In this document: one piece after another, positions 26,179 through 35,557 of the stretch
Layout: each line of letters starts with the position of its first letter
How positions within the stretch are numbered: the first letter of the stretch is position 1
Origin: Mucilaginibacter polytrichastri
GTDB taxonomy: Bacteria; Bacteroidota; Bacteroidia; Sphingobacteriales; Sphingobacteriaceae
Length of the DNA: 64,000 nucleotides
Reading direction: 5' to 3'
Assembly (NCBI RefSeq): GCF_001911425.1
Contig: NZ_MPPL01000001.1
Location: 2,212,648-2,276,647, forward strand
The notes under the pieces: generated by a model
Database searches by the model: none
What the model was told of the DNA's origin: nothing
What the model saw: the letters and a program-made list of their open reading frames with translations, nothing else
Program-made: the position numbers and the translations under genes

Positions 26179-26868
26179 ATGAGCATTGCAGAGAATATCA
26201 AAAGTTTAAAAAACGAATTGGAAAGTATACAGGTAAAATTAGTTGCCGTATCTAAAACCAAACCCATAGCAGATATATTGGAGGCATACGATGCCGGGCA
26301 ACGTGTGTTTGGTGAAAACCAGGTACAGGAATTGGTTGAGAAATATGAACAGCTGCCCAAAGATATTGAATGGCACCTGGTTGGGCACCTGCAAACCAAT
26401 AAGGTTAAATATATTGCCCCTTTTATTACCCTGATAGAGTCTGTCGACAGCATTAAGCTATTGCAGGAAATTAATAAGCAGGCTGTAAAAAACAAAAGGG
26501 TAATTGATTGCCTGTTACAGGTTTACATTGCCGACGAAGAAACTAAGTTTGGTTTGGGTTTCGATGAAGTAATAGAACTCCTTCGGTCTGCCGAATTCAC
26601 CGAATTAAAAAACATACGCATCCGTGGATTGATGGGTATAGCCACCAATACAGAAAGCGAAAAACAAATTAAGGATGAGTTTTATGAGCTCGATACCTTC
26701 TTCGACGGTATAAAACAAAGTTATTTCCGCAAGGAAGATAGCTTCGATGAACTATCAATGGGTATGTCGTCTGATTATAAAATTGCTATTGAAACCGGCG
26801 CAACCATAGTACGCTTAGGCAGCACCGTATTTGGCCAGCGGGTTATCAAGCACTTTAAGAACAACTAA
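26179..26868 (+). CDS. YggS/PLPBP family pyridoxal phosphate homeostasis protein
   Basis: 229 residues. Markers are VAVSKTKP with the PLP-binding Lys near residue 28, FGENQVQEL, EWHLVGHLQTNK, the SVDSIKL motif, and the C-terminal SMGMSSDYKIAIETGATIVRLGSTVFG. This is a single-domain alanine racemase-like barrel that binds PLP and buffers its supply, with no known racemase activity. It is divergent from the DUF4296/mutS2 pair. Confidence 0.95.
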   Translation: MSIAENIKSLKNELESIQVKLVAVSKTKPIADILEAYDAGQRVFGENQVQELVEKYEQLPKDIEWHLVGHLQTNKVKYIAPFITLIESVDSIKLLQEINKQAVKNKRVIDCLLQVYIADEETKFGLGFDEVIELLRSAEFTELKNIRIRGLMGIATNTESEKQIKDEFYELDTFFDGIKQSYFRKEDSFDELSMGMSSDYKIAIETGATIVRLGSTVFGQRVIKHFKNN

Positions 26869-26981
26869 TTTAAAGAGAGGGAAGAATCGAGAATCAAGAT
26901 CATCAGCCTATACAAATAGGTGAAATCAAATTATAGGATCGGTAAAATCATAATACAATCAGTGTACTTACAACAAATAAT

Positions 26982-27455
26982 ATGGATGTAAAAATAAGGG
27001 TAGCCAAAAAAGAAGACTGCGCACGATTGCTTGACCTGGTATACGAACTGGCTTTATTTGAGCGTGCCCCACAAGAGGTTACCGTTTCTCTGCAGGAATT
27101 TGAGGAAGCTGGTTTTGGGGTTAAACCGGTATGGAAAGCCTACACGGCAAGCCTTGATGGACTGATCATTGGTTTTGCGTTATATTACATTCGCTACTCT
27201 ACCTGGAAAGGCCAGCGCCTGTATCTAGAAGATTTGGTGATTACCGAAGCTTTCCGTGGCAAGGGCGCCGGGAAACTACTTTTCGACCGATTGATACAGG
27301 AAGCGCAGGAGCTTGGTTTTAACGGCATGACGTGGCAGGTACTGGATTGGAACGAACCCGCTATTAAATTCTACAATAAATATGAAGCAAATATTGAAGC
27401 CGGCTGGCTCAATGCATCGCTAAGTAAAGAACAAATAACTGCTTACCAGATATGA
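26982..27455 (+). CDS. GNAT N-acetyltransferase
   Basis: 157 residues with the acetyl-CoA pyrophosphate loop in LEDLVITEAFRGKGAGKLLF and the C-terminal LDWNEPAIKFYNKYEA block. The layout (RVAKKEDCARLLDLVYELALFERAPQ) is that of the spermidine/thialysine acetyltransferase (SSAT2)-like group. The substrate is probably a small amine or amino acid. The stop overlaps the next gene by 4 bases. Confidence 0.9.
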   Translation: MDVKIRVAKKEDCARLLDLVYELALFERAPQEVTVSLQEFEEAGFGVKPVWKAYTASLDGLIIGFALYYIRYSTWKGQRLYLEDLVITEAFRGKGAGKLLFDRLIQEAQELGFNGMTWQVLDWNEPAIKFYNKYEANIEAGWLNASLSKEQITAYQI

Positions 27456-28258
27456 AAATGAAGTTATTATACATCCCGGTTTTGGCGGCTGTTATGGCTG
27501 GCTGCGTCGAAACGGCGAAGAACCCAGACGTTAAGGCGGGTATATCAAAAGATACGTTAACCTACCAGTATAAAACATTTAAGCAGCGTGCCGATAACTG
27601 CGGAAACAAACCCGATAGTGGCTGTACGGTAATTAAGATCACCTACCCTGTTTTTACAGGCCAGGCCGCTTTAAATGATACGGTTAAACGTAAGCTGGTT
27701 GGCTTGTTTTCTGTAGGCGATAAAACTGATACCGATTTTGAGCCCCTGGCTAAAAATTTCATGAACGCTTACAAGGCCGATTTAAAGACCACCGACCGCA
27801 AAACGATGTTCTATATCCTGAATAATAAAGCCGGTGTTATAAGACAAGATTCGGCCCTTACTACCTTGCAAATTGATGGTGACAGTTACCTTGGCGGGGC
27901 GCATGGTGCAGCTTTTACAGGCTTTATTAACTGGGCCACCAAGGCACATAAAAATTTAACGCTTAAAGATATTTTGGTTGACGGTGGATTACCCCAGTTA
28001 AACCAGGTGGCCGAGAAAATATTCCGCAAGCAGGAAAACCTGAGCGATACCTCATCTTTAAAAAACGATTACTTTTTTAAGGATAACAAATTTAGCCTGA
28101 ATGAGAACTTTCTGATCTCGCCAATCGGGTTGCGATTCGTATACAATCAATACGAAATAAAACCTTACGCCGCCGGTAAAACCGACCTGGTAATCCCCTA
28201 CACACAAATAAAAAAATTACTGCGCCCCAATACGGTTGTAGCACAATACATTAAATAA
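27452..28258 (+). CDS. DUF3298/DUF4163 (RsiV-like) lipoprotein
   Basis: 268 residues with lipobox VMAGCVET (Cys near residue 18). Residues ~35-115 fit the DUF4163 N-terminal module, and ~120-262 fit DUF3298 (DGDSYLGGAHGAAFTGFINW, NFLISPIGLRFVYNQYEIKPYAAG). Related extracytoplasmic domains bind lysozyme in RsiV, but no sigma factor is adjacent here. It overlaps the GNAT gene by 4 bases, and its stop codon abuts the aspartokinase ATG. Lipid-anchored periplasmic protein of unknown role. Confidence 0.85.
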   Translation: MKMKLLYIPVLAAVMAGCVETAKNPDVKAGISKDTLTYQYKTFKQRADNCGNKPDSGCTVIKITYPVFTGQAALNDTVKRKLVGLFSVGDKTDTDFEPLAKNFMNAYKADLKTTDRKTMFYILNNKAGVIRQDSALTTLQIDGDSYLGGAHGAAFTGFINWATKAHKNLTLKDILVDGGLPQLNQVAEKIFRKQENLSDTSSLKNDYFFKDNKFSLNENFLISPIGLRFVYNQYEIKPYAAGKTDLVIPYTQIKKLLRPNTVVAQYIK

Positions 28259-29515
28259 ATGCTTGTTTTTAAATTCGGCGGGGCTTCTGTTAAAGATGCT
28301 CCGGGTATTATAAACCTTACTAAGGTAGTTCAAAAGTACGCAGATCAACAGTTACTTATCGTGGTTTCGGCTATGGGTAAAACAACAAATGCGCTGGAGA
28401 AATTAACCGATGCATACGTTAACCAAATTGACGATGTGCACCAAATTTACAATGATATAAAAGCGTATCATTATCATATTTTGGATGAGTTATTTGAACC
28501 AACTCACCAGGTGTTTAACGATATAGAAAATACCTTTGTAGAGATTGACTGGATGATTGAGGATGAACCCCACGATGACTATGATTTCATCTATGACCAG
28601 ATCGTATCCATCGGCGAACTGGTATCAACCCGCATTGTAACTGCTTACTTAAATAAGGAAGGTATTAACAGCAAATGGCTGGACGTGCGTGGTTATATCC
28701 ATACTGATAATACTTACCGCGAGGGCGTGGTAGACTGGCCTAAAACCCGGGAACATATTGAGCAGGACATCCCGGCAATGCTTGAAAACAGCATGGTAGT
28801 TACACAGGGATTTTTAGGCGGAACATCTGAAAACTTTACCACAACCCTTGGCCGCGAAGGTTCTGACTATACCGCTGCTATATTTGCAGCCTGCTTAAAC
28901 GCAGCGTCTGTTACCACCTGGAAAGATGTACCGGGCATATTAAATGCAGACCCTAAATATTTTACAGATACAGTAAAATTCGATCAGCTGTCGTATACAG
29001 AAGCCATTGAGATGACTTATTATGGCGCCGGGGTTATTCATCCCAAAACCATTAAGCCATTGCAAAACGCTAAGATCCCTTTGCTGGTAAAACCCTTTAC
29101 CGATCCGGATGCGATGGGGACTGTGATCTCTGAAATTGGCTTGCAACACTACGCAAAGCCGGTAATCATTCTGAAACAGGACCAGGTAATGGTATCTATT
29201 TCGGCCAAAGATTATACTTTTATTACCGAGGATCATTTAAGTGCCGTATTCAGCCTTTTTGCAGCCAGCCATGTTAAAATTAACATGATGCAAGTATCGG
29301 CCTTAAGCTTTACGGTATGCTTTGATTATCGTGCCGAACGTTTTAACCACTTATTAGAACAACTTAAACAATCATTTAATGTAAAGTATAATAATGATCT
29401 AACTATCATTACAGTACGCCATTATAAACAAGATGAATTGAAAGCCCTGATAGGCGACCGTAAAATATTACTGGAGCAGTTAAGCCGTAATACGGCGCAA
29501 ATGGTTGTAAAATAA
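28259..29515 (+). CDS. Aspartate kinase
   Basis: 418 residues. The N-terminus MLVFKFGGASV is the aspartokinase nucleotide site. Substrate residues follow in QGFLGGTSENFTTTLGREGSDYTA, and two ACT-like domains occupy the last ~130 residues. It phosphorylates aspartate at the start of Lys/Thr/Met synthesis. Unlike many Bacteroidota, which fuse aspartokinase to homoserine dehydrogenase, this copy is monofunctional. It begins with no gap after the DUF3298 gene, so translation is probably coupled. Confidence 0.94.
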   Translation: MLVFKFGGASVKDAPGIINLTKVVQKYADQQLLIVVSAMGKTTNALEKLTDAYVNQIDDVHQIYNDIKAYHYHILDELFEPTHQVFNDIENTFVEIDWMIEDEPHDDYDFIYDQIVSIGELVSTRIVTAYLNKEGINSKWLDVRGYIHTDNTYREGVVDWPKTREHIEQDIPAMLENSMVVTQGFLGGTSENFTTTLGREGSDYTAAIFAACLNAASVTTWKDVPGILNADPKYFTDTVKFDQLSYTEAIEMTYYGAGVIHPKTIKPLQNAKIPLLVKPFTDPDAMGTVISEIGLQHYAKPVIILKQDQVMVSISAKDYTFITEDHLSAVFSLFAASHVKINMMQVSALSFTVCFDYRAERFNHLLEQLKQSFNVKYNNDLTIITVRHYKQDELKALIGDRKILLEQLSRNTAQMVVK

Positions 29516-29542
29516 TATCTGCACAAAAAAGCAAACCAGCAT

Positions 29543-31204
29543 ATGATCGTACTGCCCTTTATTGTTCTGCTTATTGTTGCTGTTTTTCTTTACACCAACT
29601 ACCGGCGTAAAGAAAAACAGCGGCAGCTATTTTTAGAACTTCGATACAACTGGGGCAAACCTATAGATGTGCTGCGCAATTACAGATTGATTTCTGCCTA
29701 CAGCAATCACTTGCATAGCGATCCATTATCAGCAGCGCTGGCTAATGATATCGACTTCGAAAAACTGTTTGAATATGTAGATCGTACCAACTCCAAACCC
29801 GGCCAGCAATACCTTTACGCCAAACTACGCAAACCCGAACGCGAGCGCCACAAACTGCTCGATTTCGACCAATTGATTGAACAAATTGGCGCAGATGAAG
29901 CAAAGCGTTATACCATCAGTTTGGAGTTGCAGCGTTTAAATAAAAGTGATGCCTATTATGTGCATCAGTTGTTCCATAGCAAGGCGGTGCTCGATTATAG
30001 TCCGCTCGTAAAGCTTTACATCCAGTTTGCGGGCATGCTTTGGATAGCTGCCCTAACCATGACCATTATACTCCATAACCAATTCTTTTTCTTTCTTACA
30101 CTGGGGCTTACGTTATACAACTTCTACCTGCACTTTACCAATAAGGAAAAGATCTTTGGTTTTGTGCATTCGCTGCCTCAATTAAGAAGGCTGATCCATG
30201 CGGCAACTAATATTAGTAACCAGTTGCAAACGGCACATTACAAAGAGGCTCAGGATAGCATCAACAACCTGAAACCGCTTAACCGCAAGCTGGCTATTGT
30301 GAGCCTTGATGGCGGCGTTAGCGCCGACCCTACAGACCTGGGTTCTGGTATATGGGAGTTATTTAAGATCCTGTTTCTGCTGGAACCACGCAGCTTTATT
30401 ACTGCCATTGATGAGGTAAATAACCACCAGCAAGATATCGAAGTACTGTTTAATTATGTGGCCGAAATAGATGCAGCCATTAGTGTGCAATCGCTACGGG
30501 TAGGTTTACCTTATTACTGCAAACCTGATTTTGTAAATGGTAGTGAGCAATTAGAAATAACAGACCTGTACCATCCATTGATAGCGAACTGTGTGCCTAA
30601 TTCGTTATCAGCAAAATACAGTCAGGGCGTATTGATTACAGGCTCTAATATGTCGGGTAAGACAACATTTATACGTTCTATAGCGGTTAATACCTTGTTG
30701 GCGCAAACCTTGTACACTTCGCCATCGCACAGCTACCAGGCACCTTTGCTTGATATATGCAGTAGTATTAACATGGCTGATAGCCTCGATGAATCTAAAA
30801 GTTATTTTCAGGCCGAAGCATTATCTATCTTCAATATTTTAAATCACGTAAAGGCTAACGGTGGTAATTGTCTCATCATTATTGACGAAATTTTCCGCGG
30901 CACCAATACCATTGAGCGAGTGGCCGCTGCCCGGGCCATCCTCTCCTATTTATCGGCCAATAAAAACTTTGTATTTGTATCCACTCACGACCTGGAACTA
31001 GCAGAGTTACTAGGCGAAGAATATGCAGTATATTCTTTCGAAGAAATGGCTGCCGATGAGCGGCTGATCTTCGATTATAAAATTAAGCCAGGCATCTTAA
31101 AACATAAAAATGCCATAGCCGTATTAAAGGCTATCGGTTACCCGGAAAGTATTATTACCAACGCCACCAAGGTTAGCGATGAACTTGGGAAGAAATACAA
31201 TTAA
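29543..31204 (+). CDS. Membrane-anchored MutS-related ATPase
   Basis: 553 residues. A hydrophobic N-terminal segment (residues ~3-19) and a second membrane region (~158-197) precede a MutS-type core. Walker A is GSNMSGKT at 367-374, Walker B is LIIIDEIFRGTN at ~444-455, and the HD switch is STHDLELAELL at ~480. Mismatch-recognition and connector domains are absent. This MutS-like group is common in Bacteroidota, with an unknown role; membrane attachment argues against a role in classical mismatch repair. It lies 27 bases after aspartokinase. Confidence 0.85.
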   Translation: MIVLPFIVLLIVAVFLYTNYRRKEKQRQLFLELRYNWGKPIDVLRNYRLISAYSNHLHSDPLSAALANDIDFEKLFEYVDRTNSKPGQQYLYAKLRKPERERHKLLDFDQLIEQIGADEAKRYTISLELQRLNKSDAYYVHQLFHSKAVLDYSPLVKLYIQFAGMLWIAALTMTIILHNQFFFFLTLGLTLYNFYLHFTNKEKIFGFVHSLPQLRRLIHAATNISNQLQTAHYKEAQDSINNLKPLNRKLAIVSLDGGVSADPTDLGSGIWELFKILFLLEPRSFITAIDEVNNHQQDIEVLFNYVAEIDAAISVQSLRVGLPYYCKPDFVNGSEQLEITDLYHPLIANCVPNSLSAKYSQGVLITGSNMSGKTTFIRSIAVNTLLAQTLYTSPSHSYQAPLLDICSSINMADSLDESKSYFQAEALSIFNILNHVKANGGNCLIIIDEIFRGTNTIERVAAARAILSYLSANKNFVFVSTHDLELAELLGEEYAVYSFEEMAADERLIFDYKIKPGILKHKNAIAVLKAIGYPESIITNATKVSDELGKKYN

Positions 31205-31231
31205 ATCCAAATATTGTATTGGTTCTTAATT

Positions 31232-31597
31232 CTATATCCTGGGCACATTATCTAAATTATAAAAGATCTCTTTTTGCTTAGCCAAGCCAACGGCTACCAT
31301 TTCGTCGGCCCCGGCAGATGGCCCTCCTATACGCAACACAGCATTGCAATGGTCAATCAATTGTACAGCTATGGGATGGAATATTTCGTTAAACACCTCA
31401 TCACCTACCTGCTTTGATCCCGCTGCTTCAATTAAAGGCAAAGCAAACCATTCGCCCATTACCGGCATGTGGCCCAGGCGATATACGGCAAGGGCAGTGT
31501 CTGTCATGTGTTTTACATTGGCTTCAATCAATATAGGGTTATCATTTGTGCCAGAGCGGTATGGCCCTGCTACCAATATCATTAATGACTTTTTCAT
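31232..31597 (-). CDS. DUF4406 / nucleoside 2-deoxyribosyltransferase-like protein
   Basis: 121 residues. The start MKKSLMILVAGPYRSG contains the AGPYRSG nucleotide-type loop of the deoxyribosyltransferase-like fold. GEWFALPL and the C-terminal RIGGPSAGADEMVAVGLAKQKEIFY also match the family, which resembles NDT but whose substrate is usually unknown. Cytoplasmic. It is convergent with the MutS-like gene, with only 27 bases between stops. Confidence 0.8.
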   Translation of the reverse strand: MKKSLMILVAGPYRSGTNDNPILIEANVKHMTDTALAVYRLGHMPVMGEWFALPLIEAAGSKQVGDEVFNEIFHPIAVQLIDHCNAVLRIGGPSAGADEMVAVGLAKQKEIFYNLDNVPRI

Positions 31598-31649
31598 ATT
31601 TCTAAGGTAGGGTTTGCACTAGTATTACAGGGATTAAATTGCATAAAAA

Positions 31650-31673
31650 AAGCCCCCTTTTTTTAGGGGGCTT
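31650..31673. terminator. Intrinsic terminator (AAGCCCCC...GGGGGCTT)
   Basis: AAGCCCCCT-tttttt-AGGGGGCTT, a 9-bp GC-rich stem with an A-run before it. It follows the small ORF at 31679-31861 (minus strand) and would end that transcript. Confidence 0.85.
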
Positions 31674-31678
31674 AATGT

Positions 31679-31861
31679 CTATAACATTCTACGCTTAGGT
31701 TTGTGAACACTATTGCGGTTCCATGCCTGGTCAGAGCGTTGTCCGTCTCCGTTGTTCCCACCTCTTTGTTCATTGGCTTCTTTCAGATCGTTAAAGTTAC
31801 GGTCTGATGTTGAACCACCCTGTACACTGGCGTTGCCTTTAACATGCTCTTGATCTTTCAT
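31679..31861 (-). CDS. Small hydrophilic protein, 60 residues
   Basis: Basic and glycine/asparagine-rich (KGNASVQGGSTSDRNF, EQRGGNNGDGQRSDQAW, ending KPKRRML), with no membrane segment or known motif. An ATG start and a strong terminator six bases after the stop make it likely real. Similar small disordered proteins occur across Sphingobacteriaceae. Function unknown. Confidence 0.5.
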   Translation of the reverse strand: MKDQEHVKGNASVQGGSTSDRNFNDLKEANEQRGGNNGDGQRSDQAWNRNSVHKPKRRML

Positions 31862-32096
31862 ATGGTTATTGATAATTGGTAATATTGAATGCAGTTTTAC
31901 CTGCTGTATTATAATAACAACAACTATGCCGACAAATTGTGTATGGAATTATAGGATTAACAATTAATGCGGATAAAATGACACAATAATTATTAAATCG
32001 ATAAAATAAAGCTAATTTTTACAATTCTAGAGGCAATGGTATTAATTGTAAAATACTCATTTAAAGCAACGTATTAAACATTTTTACATGAAATTG
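31862..32096. other. AT-rich spacer, no gene
   Basis: Very AT-rich bases between the small protein gene and the glycoside hydrolase relic. It should hold the promoter of the small gene. No repeat or hairpin of note. Confidence 0.4.
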
Positions 32097-32640
32097 CTAT
32101 GGCCTTACATAAAATAGAATATTTGCGGTAGCAACAGGATTGTACCCATCCATTACATACAAAAATAAACGGTATGCCCCCTCCTTTTCAGGCGATTTTA
32201 TAATTGCATGATCTGTATTGGCGTCGCCTATCAAACCAGTTACCGGCTCTGGCCTCGATTCGTGGTCGCCACCGGTTTTAAGATCAGTGCTGCATCACAT
32301 CAACTAATTCGCCGACTCGCCATTTTCTGTAAATAAACCATACCAGGTTGGTGTGCGCTCTTGTTTTTGTCCCCATAAAAAAACATAAGAACCCAGGCAA
32401 TTTTTGTCTACTTTAATGGATGCCTCGTATCTACTTTTATACACTGCAGCCTTCTCACTGCTGGTTTCTTCTACCGAAGCATTTCACTGGGTTTGCAGCC
32501 CTTCCCAATGCCCGTGTAGGCCTTAGTCAATTTTACTTCACTAATTTACTCCGGCACTTTAGCCAGGCCTCCATAAACCTGTACACCCAGGGCAGTGAGT
32601 TATAATTTCGGCTATTACTTTGGCAGTTAAATCTGTAAGT
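32097..32640 (-). pseudogene. Decayed glycoside hydrolase (GH2/cellulase-type) C-terminal remnant
   Basis: On the minus strand two frames give clear pieces. One reads [33 protein letters not shown] and then a stop. The next reads PEPVTGLIGDANTDHAIIK, EGAYRLFLYVMDGYNPVATANI and LFYVRP, ending with TAG at 32099-32097. These match the C-terminal part of Bacteroidota glycoside hydrolases that end GAYRLFVYVYDG...ANIPFYV. Further upstream AYTGIGKG is in yet another frame. There are at least two frameshifts and several stops, and the catalytic domain is missing. Confidence 0.75.
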
Positions 32641-32685
32641 ACCAGGCCGAACTGTACATAATCACCTTATCAACCAATATAAAAC

Positions 32686-32721
32686 ACAAAAGCGCCCCAT
32701 TATTACACAGGGCGCTTTTGT
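32686..32721. terminator. Intrinsic terminator of the SDR operon
   Basis: ACAAAAGCGCCC-loop-GGGCGCTTTTGT, a perfect 12-bp stem 20 bases beyond the stop of the SDR gene at 32742 (minus strand). Confidence 0.88.
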
Positions 32722-32741
32722 TATACAATGGAGCGGTTATT

Positions 32742-33587
32742 TTAGTTATTAAAACCGGTAGAAATGGTTAGTGCTTTCCAGGTTTTTAAATCATTTTGCA
32801 GGTAGTCAATTTTGGTTTGGGCTACGTTGTAAGCATCTTCGCCAAGTAACAAATTAAGCGGAGGGTTTTCTGCTAATGAAACCTCAATTATAGCTTCCGC
32901 AGCTTTTTCAGGGTCGCCGGGCTGTTGCTCATGGATCTGGTTCTGATGTGCATTTTGCGAATCGCGAATATTTTGGTAAGCATCGATCGTATTTTTAGGC
33001 GTAACCAATGAACCTGATGCCAGGAAGTTGGTGCGGAAATAACCCGGTTCTACAATAGTTACCTTAATACCAAAGGGTTTTACCTCGGCGTGTAACGACT
33101 CTGATAAACCATTTACGGCAAATTTGGTGGCGCAATAGATCCCAAAACCCGGGAATGCACCCGAAATACCGGCTATTGAGGAAATGTTAAAAACATGTCC
33201 CGATTGCTTTTCGCGCAAATAAGGCAGTGCCTTACGGATCACATTTAATGAGCCGAATACATTTACCTCGAAGTTATCTCGGGCTTCCTGATCGGTAGTT
33301 TCTTCCAGGCCGCCCAGCATGCCATAACCGGCATTGTTAACCACCACATCCAGCTGACCAAATGTACTGATCGTTGTTTCGATAGCTTTTTGCACGCTTT
33401 CTTCACTGGTTAGGTCAACTGCCAGTGGTAAAAAACTTTCGTCTTCTGGTTTCACCTCTTTTACCAGGTCGGCTAAGTTACGTGATGTTGCAGCTACTTT
33501 ATATCCCTTACTTAATAGTTTTTGCACCAGCACCAGGCCTAAACCTTTTGATGCACCGGTTACAAACCATACTTTTTGATTGTCCAT
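32742..33587 (-). CDS. Short-chain dehydrogenase/reductase (paralogue 1)
   Basis: 281 residues. The nucleotide-binding motif VTGASKGLG is at residues ~9-17, NNAGYG near 86, the catalytic Ser in NISSIAGISG, and YxxxK as YCATK near 155-159, with PGYFRTNF following. Complete classical SDR with NADP-type preference unclear. It is about half identical by eye to the neighbouring SDR and lies 38 bases downstream of it, so a tandem duplication is likely. Substrate unknown. Confidence 0.93.
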   Translation of the reverse strand: MDNQKVWFVTGASKGLGLVLVQKLLSKGYKVAATSRNLADLVKEVKPEDESFLPLAVDLTSEESVQKAIETTISTFGQLDVVVNNAGYGMLGGLEETTDQEARDNFEVNVFGSLNVIRKALPYLREKQSGHVFNISSIAGISGAFPGFGIYCATKFAVNGLSESLHAEVKPFGIKVTIVEPGYFRTNFLASGSLVTPKNTIDAYQNIRDSQNAHQNQIHEQQPGDPEKAAEAIIEVSLAENPPLNLLLGEDAYNVAQTKIDYLQNDLKTWKALTISTGFNN

Positions 33588-33625
33588 TTTGTTGATATGT
33601 TTTAATTTGATAGACTTTTTAATGA

Positions 33626-34465
33626 TTAGCCATTGTAATCCATGGCTTTAGACAGGTCTTCATTCACACGAAACTCCTTGTCTAACAGTTCCAGCTTTTT
33701 CATTGCCCTGTCGTAAGCATCGCTACCCAACAGAAGGTATAATGGTGGATTTTCTTCCTGACCTATTTGTATAATAGCCGCAGATGCTTTATCAGGGTCG
33801 CCGGCCTGGTTGCCATCCATTTTGATGTAACGGGAATGCATTTCCCTAACATCGGCATACTCACTGATTGGGTTCTTGGTCATCACTAGTGACTCTTGTG
33901 TTAAGAAACTGGTGCGGAATGCACCCGGTGCTACTACCGTAACTTTAATGCCGAAAGCCTTAACATCCTGCGCCAACACCTCAGAAAAGCCGATTACTGC
34001 AAACTTGGTAGCCGAATAGATAGACCAGCCCGTACCACCGGCAATACCCGCTATAGATGAAATATTGATGATATGCCCTGATTTTTGCTCGCGCAGGTAA
34101 GGCATTACACTGCGTATAACGTTAAGCGTACCAAAAACATTAACGTCGAAGCTTTGGCGGGTTTCCTGGTCGGTTAACTCTTCAATGCTGCCGCCAATGC
34201 CGTAACCGGCATTGTTAATTACTACGTTAATTCTTTTAAATGTTTGATAGGTGGTATGGATAGCCTTACATACGCTATCCTCGTCGGTTAGGTTAACCTG
34301 CAAAGGCAAAAAGTTGGCAGTCCTGGCCCCTACAGCTTTAACCAGCTCATCTAAGTTGCGGGAAGTTGCAGCAACGTAGTGGCCTGCATTTAGCAGTTGC
34401 CTTACCATACTTAACCCGAATCCCTTAGATGCTCCTGTGATAAACCATACTTTTTTGTGTTCCAT
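33626..34465 (-). CDS. Short-chain dehydrogenase/reductase (paralogue 2)
   Basis: 279 residues from ATG 34465 (MEHKKVWFITGASKGFG), chosen because it aligns with the start of the paralogue; ATG 34477 is an alternative. Motifs: ITGASKGFG, NNAGYGIGG, ISSIAGIAGG and YSATK. PGAFRTSF follows the active site. It lies between an AraC regulator gene and the other SDR, all on the minus strand. The three probably form one unit controlled by the AraC protein. Confidence 0.92.
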   Translation of the reverse strand: MEHKKVWFITGASKGFGLSMVRQLLNAGHYVAATSRNLDELVKAVGARTANFLPLQVNLTDEDSVCKAIHTTYQTFKRINVVINNAGYGIGGSIEELTDQETRQSFDVNVFGTLNVIRSVMPYLREQKSGHIINISSIAGIAGGTGWSIYSATKFAVIGFSEVLAQDVKAFGIKVTVVAPGAFRTSFLTQESLVMTKNPISEYADVREMHSRYIKMDGNQAGDPDKASAAIIQIGQEENPPLYLLLGSDAYDRAMKKLELLDKEFRVNEDLSKAMDYNG

Positions 34466-34546
34466 CGTGTTTTTCATTTGATAGAACAAAGTTATGGCAG
34501 CACCCGGGCTAAGCGCTTACGCTAAGCAAACAGATACTTACGAAAT

Positions 34547-35455
34547 TCAAACATTTCTGAAAGAGCTTGGCGTTAAAGTGGTTTTCTTTTTGAAAAAATT
34601 ATTGAAATGGGTAGGTTCTTCGAAGCCAAGCGAATAGGCAATTTCAGAGATATTCCAGTCGGTATGCCTTAGCAGCGATTTGGCTTCGCTTAATAAACGC
34701 TCGGAGATGCGGTCTGTTGTGGTTTGCCCTGTGGTTTCGCGAATAGCCCTGTTGAGGTGATTTACATGCACCGATAACTGGCTGGCAAAATCATTGGCCG
34801 AACGCATGGAGAAACGCTGAGAAGGTGTTTCTATCGGAAACTGGCGTTCCAGTAGTTCGGTAAACACGGCAGTAATACGCGATTTAGCATCGGTATAACG
34901 ACAAGCTGTTTCGGCCGGCTTTGTTTTTAGGGCATAATGAATAATGTCTGTTACATAGTTACGTAACAGATCATATTTATAAATGTAATCAGACTCAATT
35001 TCGGTCATCATTTTAGTAAAAACTCCTGACACATAAGCTTCCTGCTCAGCATTTAGTGAATAAAAAGGACTATTACCTAATTGATACATGGGTAGCTCAT
35101 TTAAGCCACCACGTATTTTATCAGTAAAAAAATCTTCGGTAAAAATGCAGAAGAAACCCGTTCTGTCATCCGTTAAGTTTTCCCAGGCATAAGGTACCAT
35201 CGAATTAAAAAACATCAATGTAGTACCAGATACATCGATACTCTTATCTGCATAGTGGCATATACTGTTGCCCCGCATCATCGTTATTTTATAATAACTC
35301 CTGCGGCTGTAGCTAACATGGCCATTAGCCGGATTAGGGCCAATACAGTCCTCCATCCTGAAAACATTAAAGTGCCCAATCTCCTTCTGAATATTGTCTG
35401 GCATCCATTTTTGCTTATGCTGATAAAATTCTTCGAGTGATTCTGTACCTGCCAT
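34547..35455 (-). CDS. AraC family transcriptional regulator
   Basis: 302 residues from ATG 35455. The N-terminal ~170 residues form a cupin-like effector domain. The C-terminal AraC-type double HTH spans ~195-300: SANDFASQLSVHVNHLNRAIRETTG (first HTH) and WNISEIAYSLGFEEPTHFNNFFKKKTTLTPSSFR (second HTH, with the family signature). It sits upstream of the two SDR genes on the same strand and probably activates them. The effector is unknown. Confidence 0.93.
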   Translation of the reverse strand: MAGTESLEEFYQHKQKWMPDNIQKEIGHFNVFRMEDCIGPNPANGHVSYSRRSYYKITMMRGNSICHYADKSIDVSGTTLMFFNSMVPYAWENLTDDRTGFFCIFTEDFFTDKIRGGLNELPMYQLGNSPFYSLNAEQEAYVSGVFTKMMTEIESDYIYKYDLLRNYVTDIIHYALKTKPAETACRYTDAKSRITAVFTELLERQFPIETPSQRFSMRSANDFASQLSVHVNHLNRAIRETTGQTTTDRISERLLSEAKSLLRHTDWNISEIAYSLGFEEPTHFNNFFKKKTTLTPSSFRNV

Positions 35456-35519
35456 ATTCAAAGTTACGTAATTCAAACACTACATAAGTATCATTTCAAG
35501 GTCAATTGTATTTTTAAAT

Positions 35520-35557
35520 CACAAAGGGTATTACTCATTTAAGTAATACCCTTTGTG
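35520..35557. terminator. Hairpin between aldo-keto reductase and AraC genes
   Basis: CACAAAGGGTATTACT and AGTAATACCCTTTGTG form a perfect 16-bp stem with a 6-base loop, downstream of the reductase stop on the minus strand. Likely terminator; the following T-run is weak. Confidence 0.7.

Noticed and set aside
32420..32605. 61-codon plus-strand ORF
   Set aside because: Antisense to the glycoside hydrolase relic.
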